In this document: one piece after another, positions 27,529 through 38,404 of the stretch
Position numbering within the stretch: the first letter of the stretch is position 1
How the letters are laid out: each line of letters starts with the position of its first letter
DNA from: Acinetobacter suaedae
GTDB lineage: Bacteria > Pseudomonadota > Gammaproteobacteria > Pseudomonadales > Moraxellaceae
DNA length: 64,000 bases
Direction of reading: 5' to 3'
Assembly: GCF_008630915.1 (NCBI RefSeq)
Contig: NZ_CP043909.1
Coordinates: 2,852,001-2,916,000 of the forward strand
Made by a program: the position numbers and the translations under genes
The notes under the pieces: model-generated
What the model was told of the DNA's origin: nothing
The model's input: only the letters and a program-made list of their open reading frames with translations
Database searches by the model: none

Positions 27529-28539
27529 ATGAAAGCTGTGGCATATCAACATGCAGGTGCAATTGCATCTACAGACTCATTAGTGAGTATTGAAATAGAA
27601 TCGCCTGTCGCCAGAGGACATGACCTCCTTGTTCGCGTTCAAGCCATTTCGGTTAATCCAGTCGATACCAAAATTCGTAAAAATGTCAGTCCTGAATCAG
27701 GACAATGGAAAATTTTAGGCTGGGATGCAGTAGGTATTGTGGAGGCTGTTGGAGAAAAAGTGTCTCATTTTAAGATTGGAGATGAAGTGTGGTATGCAGG
27801 CGCACTCAATCGACAAGGTAGTAATAGTGAATTGCAATTGGTTGATGAAAGAATCGTAGGACATAAACCCAAATCATTAAATATGATTGAAGCAGCAGCT
27901 TTACCTCTAACTGCAATTACTGCTTGGGAAATGCTATTTGATCGACTACAAGTTCCCCACACAGCATCAAAGAATACAACTATTTTAGTTATTGGTGCTG
28001 CAGGTGGTGTTGGGTCTATTACGATTCAACTTTTAAAACAATTAACTAACTTGACGGTTATTGGCACAGCTTCTCGCACCGAAACCCGATCATGGATTGA
28101 GCAACTTGGTGCGGATTACGTATTAGATCATCATCAATCTTTGGCAGAACAAATCAAGCAGTTAAATCTCACTGCTCCAAAGTATGTATTCTCGACCACT
28201 CAAACTGATCAACATCTTGCCGACATCGCTGAATTGATTGCGCCACAAGGGCATTTTGGTCTAATTGATGACCCAGAACAGCTTGATATTAAACTCTTTA
28301 AATCAAAATCGGTTTCAGTTCATTGGGAGTTTATGTTTACACGTTCAATGTATCAAACTGAAGATGTGATCAAACAAAGCGAACTTTTAAATCAAGTCTC
28401 TCAATTAGTCGATGATGGGCGAATTAAAACCACGGTTAGCCAAGTTTTATCACCAATAAATGCTGAAAACTTAATAACAGCACATCAACAAATTGAAAGT
28501 GGTTCAACCAAAGGTAAAATCGTTTTACATGGCTTCTAA
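27529..28539 (+). CDS. Zinc-type alcohol dehydrogenase / quinone oxidoreductase-like protein
   Basis: A 336-residue MDR-superfamily oxidoreductase. It has the N-terminal GroES-like domain (about 25-130, with SVNPVDTKIRK and GWDAVGIVEAVGEKV) and a Rossmann domain with VIGAAGGVGSITIQLLKQL (about 153-171). The structural and catalytic zinc Cys residues of classical alcohol dehydrogenase are absent, so it is closer to the zinc-independent ZADH/quinone reductase group, with NADPH-dependent reduction of quinones or enones likely. GAGGAAG precedes the ATG. Probably controlled by the divergent HxlR regulator. Confidence 0.88.
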   Translation: MKAVAYQHAGAIASTDSLVSIEIESPVARGHDLLVRVQAISVNPVDTKIRKNVSPESGQWKILGWDAVGIVEAVGEKVSHFKIGDEVWYAGALNRQGSNSELQLVDERIVGHKPKSLNMIEAAALPLTAITAWEMLFDRLQVPHTASKNTTILVIGAAGGVGSITIQLLKQLTNLTVIGTASRTETRSWIEQLGADYVLDHHQSLAEQIKQLNLTAPKYVFSTTQTDQHLADIAELIAPQGHFGLIDDPEQLDIKLFKSKSVSVHWEFMFTRSMYQTEDVIKQSELLNQVSQLVDDGRIKTTVSQVLSPINAENLITAHQQIESGSTKGKIVLHGF

Positions 28540-28551
28540 ATATAAATTCGT

Positions 28552-28580
28552 TTCATGGTAGGTCGATCACTTACCATGAA
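28552..28580. terminator. Hairpin between convergent genes
   Basis: TTCATGGTA and TACCATGAA form a nine-base stem with an 11-base loop just after the oxidoreductase stop and next to the slyX stop. No T-run follows on either side, so termination is uncertain. Confidence 0.45.
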
Positions 28581-28826
28581 TTAATAATGCGGTGGTTTGT
28601 TACTCATCGGATCAAAAGGTGCAATGCCTTCAGACAAGTCAGAAGCCTCAACACGTTGATACAAAATTTGCATCTGTTTCTTTAAAACTGCGATTTCTTG
28701 TGTCTGAATTGCGAGCTGTTGATTGAGTTGTTCAACTAAATCGTCTAAAAATGCAATTCGCACTTGCAAATCTTCAATGGGTGCGGACAATGACGCGTGA
28801 TCATCGAAATTTTGTTGTTTAGTCAT
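28581..28826 (-). CDS. slyX: SlyX family protein
   Basis: An 81-residue coiled-coil protein with heptads (EDLQVRIAFLDDLVEQLNQQL, then AIQTQEIAVLKKQMQILYQRV) and the family-typical end DPMSNKPPHY. The function of SlyX is not known. ATG at 28826 has an AGG site seven bases upstream, so the four-residue longer version is rejected. Divergent from uup by 32 bases. Confidence 0.85.
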   Translation of the reverse strand: MTKQQNFDDHASLSAPIEDLQVRIAFLDDLVEQLNQQLAIQTQEIAVLKKQMQILYQRVEASDLSEGIAPFDPMSNKPPHY

Positions 28827-28858
28827 TTCAGACCTCATCTGAGCTTTTAGGAAACATT

Positions 28859-30763
28859 ATGGCCTATATTACTTTAAGGGATGTCCATCTCGCATTTGGC
28901 GGACCAGCCCTACTCGACGGCGCGAACTTTAACCTTGAACGAGGTGAGCGAGTGTGTCTAATCGGTCGTAATGGTGAAGGTAAGTCTACTTTACTTAAAC
29001 TCATTGAGGGAAGCTTATTGCCTGATGGTGGCGAAGTTTCGATTCAAAATGGTTTAACTGTTTCAATGTTAGCCCAAGATGTACCTATGGATTCGGGTAA
29101 AGTGGCAGATATTGTTGCCGATGGTGCTGGTGAAGCCGCCAGTGTATTAAAAGAATACCATGAGGCAAGCGATGCCTGTGTACTCGGTGATATGGATGCC
29201 TGTGATCGTATGGGCATGCTACAACACAAACTAGATCAGCTAGATGGCTGGGCTTTAGAAAACAAAGTAAATACTATTTTGGGCAAAATGGGACTCGACC
29301 CAAATGCAGATTTGGCTGACCTTTCAGGTGGTCGTAAACGTCGTGTGCTCCTCGCGCGCGCGCTGCTCACCCAACCAGACGTATTATTACTCGACGAACC
29401 AACCAACCACTTGGATGTCGAAAGTATTGAATGGCTAGAAAAATTCTTACTGGACCAAAATAATCTAACGCTTTTATTTATCTCACATGACCGCTCATTT
29501 GTAGACAGCATCGCTACACGAATTGTTGAACTTGATCGTGGCATTTTGCGCAGCTATGAAGGTAACTATTCACGCTACCTTGATCTCAAAGCACAACAAA
29601 TGGAAGCCGAAGAAAAGCAAAATGCTTTATTTGACAAAAAGCTTGCTGAAGAAGAAGCATGGATTCGTCAAGGTATTAAAGCACGTCGTACCCGTAATGA
29701 AGGACGGGTTCGTGCCTTAAAAGCATTACGTGAAGAGTCCAAAGCACGCCGCTCACAACAAGGCAAAGTCAGCATGGCGACCCAAGAGGCCAATCGTTCA
29801 GGTAAGTTGGTGTTTGAGATTGAGAATTTAAGCGTCAGCTATGACAGTAAACCACTGATTAAAGATTTCTCTGCAATCGTGTTACGTGGAGATCGTATTG
29901 GTTTAGTCGGCGATAATGGCGTCGGCAAAACTACACTTATCAAAGCGATTTTAGGTCAAATCCAACACGGCGGTTCGGTTAAAACAGGGACCCAACTCGA
30001 AGTTGCTTATTTTGATCAATTACGCAATGCACTGGATCTTGAGAAAACCGTCATGGCCAACGTGTCAGAAGGTTCAGACTTTGTCGATGTGAATGGTAAT
30101 CGTCGTCATATCTATAGTTATTTACAGGACTTTTTATTCTCACCTGAACGCGCACGCACACCGGTGAAAGCTCTTTCTGGTGGTGAGCGTAACCGAATTC
30201 TATTGGCAAAACTTCTTCTCAAACCATCGAACTTAATTGTGATGGATGAGCCAACCAATGACTTGGATATGGTGACACTTGAGTTGCTGGAAGAAATGTT
30301 ATCTGAGTATAAAGGTACTCTCCTGTTGATCTCACATGACCGTGCATTTATGGACAATGTCGTGACTTCAACCTGGGTGTTTGATGGCAAAGGCAATATT
30401 GATGAGTACATTGGTGGTTATCAAGACTACTTGGAACAACGTCCAGACCAAAAAGTCGTTGATCAAAAGAGCGATGTAAAAAAAGCGCAGGCCAAAGCCG
30501 AAGCTACTGCATTAGCCTCAGCGCCGAAAAAAGTAAAGTTAAGCTATAAAGATCAACGTGAGCTTGAGCAACTTCCTGCTGAGATTGAAAAATTAGAAGC
30601 GGAACAAACAGAGCTTTCAGACAAACTAGCGGATGGTTCTTGGTTTGTGAGCGATGCCAATGCTGCGACCTTAGCCAGTCAACGTTTGGCAGAAATTGAA
30701 GAGTTGCTGTTAGAAAAGTTAGAACGTTGGGATGAATTGGAAAATCTCAGCAAAGGTAATTAA
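28859..30763 (+). CDS. uup: ABC-F ATPase Uup
   Basis: A 634-residue cytosolic ABC-F protein with two ATPase domains and no membrane span. Walker A loops are GRNGEGKST and GDNGVGKTT; signature motifs are LSGGRKRR and LSGGERNR; Walker B regions read LLLDEPTNHLD and IVMDEPTNDLD. A linker (about 240-320) rich in Lys/Arg/Glu connects them, and the C-terminal coiled coil (about 560-630) is the Uup mark. Uup acts on ribosomes and branched DNA intermediates and affects transposon excision. AGGAAA precedes the ATG. Confidence 0.93.
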   Translation: MAYITLRDVHLAFGGPALLDGANFNLERGERVCLIGRNGEGKSTLLKLIEGSLLPDGGEVSIQNGLTVSMLAQDVPMDSGKVADIVADGAGEAASVLKEYHEASDACVLGDMDACDRMGMLQHKLDQLDGWALENKVNTILGKMGLDPNADLADLSGGRKRRVLLARALLTQPDVLLLDEPTNHLDVESIEWLEKFLLDQNNLTLLFISHDRSFVDSIATRIVELDRGILRSYEGNYSRYLDLKAQQMEAEEKQNALFDKKLAEEEAWIRQGIKARRTRNEGRVRALKALREESKARRSQQGKVSMATQEANRSGKLVFEIENLSVSYDSKPLIKDFSAIVLRGDRIGLVGDNGVGKTTLIKAILGQIQHGGSVKTGTQLEVAYFDQLRNALDLEKTVMANVSEGSDFVDVNGNRRHIYSYLQDFLFSPERARTPVKALSGGERNRILLAKLLLKPSNLIVMDEPTNDLDMVTLELLEEMLSEYKGTLLLISHDRAFMDNVVTSTWVFDGKGNIDEYIGGYQDYLEQRPDQKVVDQKSDVKKAQAKAEATALASAPKKVKLSYKDQRELEQLPAEIEKLEAEQTELSDKLADGSWFVSDANAATLASQRLAEIEELLLEKLERWDELENLSKGN

Positions 30764-30767
30764 ATCT

Positions 30768-30805
30768 TATAGAGCATCTATCAGTTTGATGATAGATGCT
30801 CTATA
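30768..30805. repeat. 15-base perfect hairpin after uup
   Basis: TATAGAGCATCTATC pairs perfectly with GATAGATGCTCTATA around an eight-base loop, located just after the uup stop and before the convergent macrodomain gene end. No T-run follows on either strand. It may block 3' decay or act as an atypical terminator. Confidence 0.6.
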
Positions 30806-30821
30806 AACATCAAAATGACCA

Positions 30822-31352
30822 TTAAATTGTAAAATTATCTTTTAACTCCTGATAAATATTAAAATTCTCATCATCAAAACAAATAAAACTTACCTCTTGC
30901 ACACTCTCACTTTTATCTAACTCTGCCCTAATACTTTGTAAAGCAATCTGTGCTGCTAATATCTTTGGGAAACGATAGATTCCAGTAGAAATATTTGGGA
31001 ATGCTATTGATTGGAGTTTCAAATTTTCAGCGAGTCTAAAACTATTTCGGTAAGCATTTGCCAACAATTCTTCTTCATTGTTTTGACCACCAATCCACGT
31101 GGGCCCAACAGTATGAATAACATATTGAGCAGGGAGCTTTCCAGCAGTCGTAACAACCGCCTCACCTATAGCACAGCCGCCTTGTTTTGCTCGTATTTTT
31201 TGACATTCAGCTAAAATTTCAGCACCGCCTGTTCGATGAATTGCACCATCCACACCGCCGCCACCAAGCAATGACGTATTAGCAGCATTCACAATGGCAT
31301 CGACAGCTATCTGAGTAATATCTCCTTTGATTATGCTTATATTTTTCAACAT
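30822..31352 (-). CDS. ymdB: Macrodomain protein, O-acetyl-ADP-ribose deacetylase-like
   Basis: A 176-residue single macrodomain that should hydrolyse O-acetyl-ADP-ribose or mono-ADP-ribose. Signature stretches are [30 protein letters not shown] (about 10-39), [10 protein letters not shown] (about 77-86) and [14 protein letters not shown] (about 117-130). The Asn/Asp pair of MacroD/YmdB members is present. AGGAGG stands three bases before the ATG. The gene symbol follows the E. coli family name. Monocistronic. Confidence 0.9.
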   Translation of the reverse strand: MLKNISIIKGDITQIAVDAIVNAANTSLLGGGGVDGAIHRTGGAEILAECQKIRAKQGGCAIGEAVVTTAGKLPAQYVIHTVGPTWIGGQNNEEELLANAYRNSFRLAENLKLQSIAFPNISTGIYRFPKILAAQIALQSIRAELDKSESVQEVSFICFDDENFNIYQELKDNFTI

Positions 31353-31481
31353 GACCTCCTAATCAAGATAATGTTTTCTCATAGAAAAAAAGCATGGTTT
31401 TTTTCTTGTAGCTTTTAAAATGTACGTTTAACTTGATCTGAAACCCAACCCTCCGCAGGTAAATCTCTGTTGATGATTTCA

Positions 31482-32024
31482 TTATTCAAGACTCAACGCA
31501 GACTGATCATCTCGTATAAGAATAAAAAAATATGGCTGAGATTGTTCTTTTAAATCCATCCAACCAAGCACTGTATCTTGGTCAATACGTCTAAATACAT
31601 CATGAATCGGTTTTTCATCATAAATCATGGTTGCAGATGATTTACCTCTAAACTCTGTTATTCTTAGTCTTGCTCTACTTTTATCAGTTTTTAACAGTCG
31701 CAAAGCACCAGCCAGGTATTGGCTATTTCGTTTTAGAAAATTAAAATCTAAGCTTAATGGCAACCATTTCGGATCAATCGAAAATAATGCAGTTCTTTTC
31801 AGATTAAACAAAACAAGAGGAAAGACGGTTTCATTGTCTACAAATAATTTTCCATACCAGTTCGCTTGATCCAGTACACCATTCATTGGATGCTCAGTAA
31901 AGACTTCTAAACCTTTCCATTGACCATACATAAACTCGCAATCAACCTCATCTAAATGATCAAAGAAATCTATCATCTCCTGAGAATCCATTTTCTTCCC
32001 TTGCAACAGCTCTAGGATATTCAT
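31482..32024 (-). CDS. GXWXG / DUF4334 domain protein
   Basis: A 180-residue cytoplasmic protein. The GXWXG motif reads YGQWKGLEVFTEHPMNGVLDQANWYGK (about 34-60); the DUF4334-like second half includes GKSSATMIYDEKPIHDVFRRID (about 129-150) and VLGWMDLK. This pair of domains is widespread, of unknown function, possibly a small lipocalin-like or steroid-isomerase-like binder. AAGGAA precedes the ATG. It is divergent from the acyltransferase gene. Confidence 0.88.
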   Translation of the reverse strand: MNILELLQGKKMDSQEMIDFFDHLDEVDCEFMYGQWKGLEVFTEHPMNGVLDQANWYGKLFVDNETVFPLVLFNLKRTALFSIDPKWLPLSLDFNFLKRNSQYLAGALRLLKTDKSRARLRITEFRGKSSATMIYDEKPIHDVFRRIDQDTVLGWMDLKEQSQPYFFILIRDDQSALSLE

Positions 32025-32234
32025 CTGTTCTTTTCCTTAGTTTTTGTTTTTCAACTTTCTACAATATAGGCAAATTAAGATAATTTCCTTTCATTAGCAT
32101 ATAAATAGATCAAAAATTCAAAAACCAGTTTATGCTTTTTATTTGCAATATAACAAACCCCTTAGAACAATTATTTCAAAAGCAACTTCGTGCTACACTT
32201 CACAAAAATTCAATTCATTTACGCATCTAAGTCT

Positions 32235-33170
32235 ATGAGCCAACAACAGTCTTATATTCCTGGCGAGTTTCGATGGGAATTTTTACGTCCAAGATATTGG
32301 AAAATTTGGATCGCCATAACCTTTCTTATGCTATTAGCAATTTTGCCTTGGGCAGTTCAATGGCGCTTGGCACATGGCTTGGCCACATTATGTTGGCATC
32401 TATTGAGATCACGTCGTAAAACCACCTTGAAAAATTTAGAACTTTGTTTTCCTGAATGGTCTCCTAGTGAAGTTGAAGCTCAAGCCAAACAAGTCTTTAT
32501 TGATATGATGATCGGCATGTTTGAAACCTTAAATGCATGGTACTGTCCAAATTGGTTCAAAGGTCGCCATACAGTAGAAGGATTAGAACATATCACCAAC
32601 GCAAAGGCTCAAGGTAAAGGGATCCTACTACTTGGCACACACAGTACATTGCTTGATGCTGGCGGTTATATTTGTGCCCAATATTTCGAACCTGATGTGG
32701 TCTATCGACCACAGAACAATCCAATGCTCGATATGTTGATCTATCGCTGTCGTGCAACCATTTATCAACAACAAATTGATCATGATGATATGCGGGGCTT
32801 AGTAAGACGATTAAAAGATGGTGGTGCTATTTGGTATAGTCCAGATCAGGATTTTGGTTTAAAACAAGGTGTCATGGCACCCTTCTTTGGTGTACTAGCC
32901 GCCACAGTGACAGCACATCGTCGTTTATTAAAAATCTCTAAATCGATTGCGATTCCACTGTATTTCTACCGTTATGGTGATATCCGTAATCCTCAATACA
33001 AAGTCCTTATCGAACCTATGGTCGAAAATATGCCGAGTGAAGATGAAGTCGATGATGCGATTCGTGTGAATAAAATCATTGAAGCTCAACTGCGTATTGC
33101 ACCGACACAATGGATGTGGTTTCACCGTCGTTTTAAAACGCGCCCTGAAGGATATGAAAAGATTTACTAA
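32235..33170 (+). CDS. Lipid A biosynthesis acyltransferase (LpxL/HtrB family)
   Basis: A 311-residue inner-membrane acyltransferase with one N-terminal membrane span (about 24-46). The catalytic HX4D motif is His136-Asp141 in GTHSTLLDAGG. WYSPDQDFG (about 214-222) and a C-terminal WMWFHRRFKTRP complete the LpxL/LpxM pattern. It should add a secondary acyl chain (laurate-type) to Kdo2-lipid IVA or a relative. Whether LpxL or LpxM cannot be decided. The start at 32235 begins the usual cytoplasmic tail; the upstream in-frame GTG at 32190 is less likely. The ribosome site is weak. Confidence 0.9.
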   Translation: MSQQQSYIPGEFRWEFLRPRYWKIWIAITFLMLLAILPWAVQWRLAHGLATLCWHLLRSRRKTTLKNLELCFPEWSPSEVEAQAKQVFIDMMIGMFETLNAWYCPNWFKGRHTVEGLEHITNAKAQGKGILLLGTHSTLLDAGGYICAQYFEPDVVYRPQNNPMLDMLIYRCRATIYQQQIDHDDMRGLVRRLKDGGAIWYSPDQDFGLKQGVMAPFFGVLAATVTAHRRLLKISKSIAIPLYFYRYGDIRNPQYKVLIEPMVENMPSEDEVDDAIRVNKIIEAQLRIAPTQWMWFHRRFKTRPEGYEKIY

Positions 33171-33183
33171 TATTCAGCGTCAT

Positions 33184-33218
33184 AAAAAAACAGACTTACA
33201 ATTGAAGTCTGTTTTTTT
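33184..33218. terminator. Bidirectional terminator after acyltransferase gene
   Basis: Seven A, CAGACTT, a seven-base loop, AAGTCTG and seven T. It lies between the acyltransferase and the convergent repeat-lipoprotein gene. Confidence 0.93.
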
Positions 33219-33228
33219 AATTCAGTCA

Positions 33229-34779
<1,551 letters not shown>

Positions 34780-34913
34780 TACTATTTACCCTCTGTGTAA
34801 TTTTTCTACATTTTATATGTGAAAATTTAACACTATTGGTTTCATATGCAAATAAATTTATGCTTAAATAAATAACAAAAAGTTAAAAATATTGTATTAA
34901 AAGGTCAAAAAAA

Positions 34914-36149
34914 ATGAACCAAAGTGAAAACTTATTTAGACAATTCAACAATTTATCAGAAGAATGGAAGATATGGATCGTTGAGAATTTAGAACGCGGT
35001 TGTGCTCCTACTGATTTAATGCATATTCTCATTAAAGAAGGGCTCATCACCTCGGTACAGGAAGCTACGATAAAGCAGGACATTCATCCACAATACTACA
35101 CTTGGCTAGAACAGATTGTGCAGCAAAAACAAAATCTATCTACGACGACCTTAAATGATGCACAAAAAAAATGGCTGGCTGAAGCTGTACTCGATCAAAT
35201 ACCAAGAATAGAGATCTACCACACGTTGATAACTCAAGGCGCCAATGAAATTGATATCGCAATCGAACTCACACAACTCAAACAGCATCCGTATTTCCAA
35301 ATTGCACAGCAACAACATTTTCTTAACCGAAAAAGAGATTGGTTACTCAAAACGTTAGATCGTTTTGCTCGTTTAAATCCTAACTATCGAGAGATTCAAC
35401 GTATTCCTACGCCAAATTTTGAACAATTTGTCCAAGATTTTTATAGTCGAAACCTTCCCGTTGTATTAACGAATGCGATTGAACATTGGGATGCTTTAGA
35501 GAAATGGTCGCCTCAATACTTTAAAGATATGGTTGGAGACCAAGAAATTGAGATCCAATTTAATCGAGAACAAGATCCTTTATTTGAACGAAACTCGATC
35601 CAGCATAAGACCAAAATGAAAATGGATGATTATGTCAAATTAGTCACCCAAACCCATCATTCTAATAATTTCTATATGACTGCAAACAATGCCAAAGCCA
35701 GTCAATCCAGTTTGACAAAACTTTTTGAAGACATCGGAAACTTTCATAGTTATACAGACCATACACAAATGGCCAAACGGAGCTTTATTTGGTTCGGGCC
35801 TAAAGGTGCGTTTACACCACTCCACCATGATTTGACCAATAACTTTTTAGCTCAAATTTATGGAAAGAAAAAAGTTACTCTCATCCCAGCACTCCAAGTT
35901 CCAAATTTATATAACGATATTGCTGTTTTCAGCCAAATTGTTGACCCGAATGATCCAAATACTGTTGAATCATTTCCTCAATTTCAACAATGCAGCAAGA
36001 TAGAATGCATATTGGAAAAAGGTGAAACACTGTTTATTCCACTGGGTTGGTGGCATTGTGTAGAAAGTTTAGATATTTCGATCAGCGTATCATTCACGCA
36101 CTTCAATATTGATAATGGGGGCGCTGAAACATTTCCGTCAGCGCCCTAA
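34914..36149 (+). CDS. Cupin_8 / JmjC-type 2-oxoglutarate hydroxylase-like protein
   Basis: A 411-residue protein. The C-terminal cupin_8 (JmjC) domain (about 165-395) has the iron ligands His304-x-Asp306 in FTPLHHDLTN and His381 in PLGWWHCVE, with a Lys/Thr-rich strand between (YGKKKVTLIP). The first 150 residues contain two or three helical modules of about 45-65 residues that look related (W21-G43, W87-G109, and W143 onward). Such enzymes hydroxylate protein Asp, Asn, His or Arg side chains, or small molecules. The target is unknown. It is divergent from the Pro-Thr lipoprotein gene (134 bases apart). Confidence 0.88.
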   Translation: MNQSENLFRQFNNLSEEWKIWIVENLERGCAPTDLMHILIKEGLITSVQEATIKQDIHPQYYTWLEQIVQQKQNLSTTTLNDAQKKWLAEAVLDQIPRIEIYHTLITQGANEIDIAIELTQLKQHPYFQIAQQQHFLNRKRDWLLKTLDRFARLNPNYREIQRIPTPNFEQFVQDFYSRNLPVVLTNAIEHWDALEKWSPQYFKDMVGDQEIEIQFNREQDPLFERNSIQHKTKMKMDDYVKLVTQTHHSNNFYMTANNAKASQSSLTKLFEDIGNFHSYTDHTQMAKRSFIWFGPKGAFTPLHHDLTNNFLAQIYGKKKVTLIPALQVPNLYNDIAVFSQIVDPNDPNTVESFPQFQQCSKIECILEKGETLFIPLGWWHCVESLDISISVSFTHFNIDNGGAETFPSAP

Positions 36150-36203
36150 TTGAAAGTAAACATCTCATTCAAATCACGATGATCTGCGATAGTTACTTAG
36201 ATT

Positions 36204-36596
36204 TTATTGCACCAAATGACTTTCAACCCAACCTGTACCATGATCTGTTGCAACTTCATAGAGTCCTTGTTGCATATTGCCAGAAAAGACCAAGTCTGTT
36301 GATTTTGACAATTTTTGTATAACGGCACTTGATTTGTTTGGTGATTGATACAGTGAGATATTATTCACTTTTGGACGCAATGTCTGCCCTGCCGCTAAGT
36401 TTGTTTGCATTCCAGCTTGTTGATTTTGCCCAGCAGCCCCCCTTACATCTTGAGAAATACCAGCAACCTGCTTCGTTGTTTCACTGACTTGACCCAAAGT
36501 ATTACGAAGATCTCTAAGCGTATCTGCAAATCCTGCAAAACTTACTACTGGACTCATTACTAACACAATAACTAGCAATCCTTTCATTTTATTCAT
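36204..36596 (-). CDS. Exported SH3-domain protein
   Basis: A 130-residue exported protein with a signal peptide (about 1-21, GLLVIVLVMSPVVSFAGFA), a Gln/Thr-rich helical part (about 22-70), and a C-terminal bacterial SH3 domain (about 77-130, NISLYQSPNKSSAVIQKLSK and TGWVESHLVQ). Such domains usually bind cell wall or peptides. ATG at 36596 with GGTGA upstream is preferred to the version six residues longer. Monocistronic. Confidence 0.85.
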   Translation of the reverse strand: MNKMKGLLVIVLVMSPVVSFAGFADTLRDLRNTLGQVSETTKQVAGISQDVRGAAGQNQQAGMQTNLAAGQTLRPKVNNISLYQSPNKSSAVIQKLSKSTDLVFSGNMQQGLYEVATDHGTGWVESHLVQ

Positions 36597-36800
36597 TTTC
36601 GTCACCCTATCCATAAATGTTAAAATTTAACATTTATAATAATAGATCAAAAATGAATCAACCTCAAGTTGATTCCATACTTGAGCCCATTGAATTACAG
36701 GCCAATTTGTAAGATTTTTTAATTTTTCCACTTATTCTGTTAAGATTTCACACATAAAACGAATATACTTTATTCAGGGCGAAACCCTATTGAGGATAAA

Positions 36801-37679
36801 ATGACCAAGCAAAGAGCACCGCGAGATTGCAATGATATGGATCAAGTGAAGCTAAACAGCAGCACCATGACCAAAAATGCAGAAACAACATTGGAAAGTA
36901 TTTTTCCAATGATGCAGCATATTGCACGTTGGTTAATTCATTCAGGTGTTGGTTATACTGATTTTGCAGCAGCCCTCAAACCTATTTTCTACGAACAAGC
37001 GATCAAAGAATTAGAACGCATTAAACAAAATAAAACCGACTCAGCGGTCAGCCTCTTGTCAGGTTTACACCGTAAAGACGTCAACTCATTCAAACAGCAA
37101 GCCAATCAACTCACCGAGGTACCTAATTTTGCGATTAGTGTTCCAGCCCGTGTTATTGCGCGTTGGATCGCACTTGATCTTCCACATCAAATTCCAATTT
37201 CAGGCAGTGAAAATAGCTTCGAAGCATTAGTCAAACATATCTCAACTGAAAAACACCCAAAATCTATTTTGCTCGAACTGCAACGATTAGGCGTCGTTCA
37301 ACAAAATGGACAAGAGGTGCTTCTGCAACAGAATAGCTTTACTCCTGATAACCAAATGCAAGAAAGCAAGGCTTTATTTTCTGCCAATCTAAGTGATCAT
37401 TTAGCTGCGGGAATTGATAATTTCATTAGTGATAAGCCATTTACCCATCTAGAACAAGCCTTACACGTTGAGCAGTTAACTGCTGAATCCGTCGAAGCAC
37501 TTAAACAAAAAAGCCTTGAGCTTTGGGAAGAAATGGCCAAGCAGCTTTTACACACTGCAATCGAACATTGTGAAAAAGATCAAAACCAAGAAAATGCAAA
37601 ATTCCAGTTCCGTTTTGGGGTTTATCAATACGATAAAGAAATAAATCTACAGGTACCTTATACCTATAAGGAAAAATAA
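36801..37679 (+). CDS. DUF6502 family protein
   Basis: A 292-residue soluble protein like DUF6502 members: IFPMMQHIARWLIHSGVGYTDFAAALKPIFYEQA (about 34-68) and the phrase VSLLSGLHRKDVNSFKQ (about 81-98) are the recognised parts. The arrangement looks like a winged-helix N-terminal half, suggesting a DNA-binding regulator, but this is inference. GAGGA precedes the ATG. The stop is two bases before the start of the lipoprotein gene, so the two form an operon. Confidence 0.78.
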   Translation: MTKQRAPRDCNDMDQVKLNSSTMTKNAETTLESIFPMMQHIARWLIHSGVGYTDFAAALKPIFYEQAIKELERIKQNKTDSAVSLLSGLHRKDVNSFKQQANQLTEVPNFAISVPARVIARWIALDLPHQIPISGSENSFEALVKHISTEKHPKSILLELQRLGVVQQNGQEVLLQQNSFTPDNQMQESKALFSANLSDHLAAGIDNFISDKPFTHLEQALHVEQLTAESVEALKQKSLELWEEMAKQLLHTAIEHCEKDQNQENAKFQFRFGVYQYDKEINLQVPYTYKEK

Positions 37680-37681
37680 AA

Positions 37682-38386
37682 ATGAAAACACCCATGTTAT
37701 CTTTACTTTTTTGCTCTCTTGCAATGCTTTTGGTTGCATGCGGCGAAAATTTTTCAGCATCAAATGTAAGTCTTGGTGGTAGCGGTTCTGGGCATCAAAA
37801 ACCACCAAATCCAACCGGTGGTGACAGTATTCCATCTCATGATGAAAAAGATGAAATTTATACAGTTGTAATCCCTAAAATGGAAAGCAATGAATGCGAA
37901 GGCATACAACGTAACGTGCATTTTATTTTTAATGACAGTAAACAAGCTGCACCTGTTGGTGTAATCCTAGATGTTCCTTCCATTGGATTACAATTTGAAG
38001 TTAAAAATACGACTTCGAATTACATTTTTGAGCGCGCAGATCAATGCAAACCATTTAAAATTCAAAAAAATAATGTCACTTTCACAAGATCACCCTTTCC
38101 TACCTGTGGTATAGATCAACATAGTGTGCAGGTTTTTCAGCCTTACGAAACGAAAATATATACATTCAATCTTGATTTTATTAATGCAGCCCAGCAATGG
38201 GAGGTGAGTTATCTCGTTTCATATGGTAAGGAACTGCCATCGCCTAAAGCCCAATGGGACAAATGCACACCATTAGAAATTACTTTCCCGATTCGGAAGA
38301 GAAAATTACAAATACTTATGAATGAAGAAAACCAGCAACAGCAGCCTACTCAGCCAAAAACGTCTTCAGAAAAAATACTTTTTTAA
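37682..38386 (+). CDS. Putative lipoprotein, operon partner of DUF6502 gene
   Basis: A 234-residue lipoprotein with lipobox LVAC (Cys20) and a Gly/Ser/Pro-rich linker (about 30-60). The remaining domain contains at least five Cys (spread over about 75-200) with strand-like segments and ends in a Gln-rich tail (ENQQQQPTQPK). No family was recognised. AAGGAA precedes the ATG, two bases after the previous stop, so it is cotranscribed with the DUF6502 gene. DUF6502 genes are often paired with envelope proteins, but I cannot confirm the pairing here. Confidence 0.75.
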   Translation: MKTPMLSLLFCSLAMLLVACGENFSASNVSLGGSGSGHQKPPNPTGGDSIPSHDEKDEIYTVVIPKMESNECEGIQRNVHFIFNDSKQAAPVGVILDVPSIGLQFEVKNTTSNYIFERADQCKPFKIQKNNVTFTRSPFPTCGIDQHSVQVFQPYETKIYTFNLDFINAAQQWEVSYLVSYGKELPSPKAQWDKCTPLEITFPIRKRKLQILMNEENQQQQPTQPKTSSEKILF

Positions 38387-38404
38387 TTAACACATAGGAT
38401 ATTC

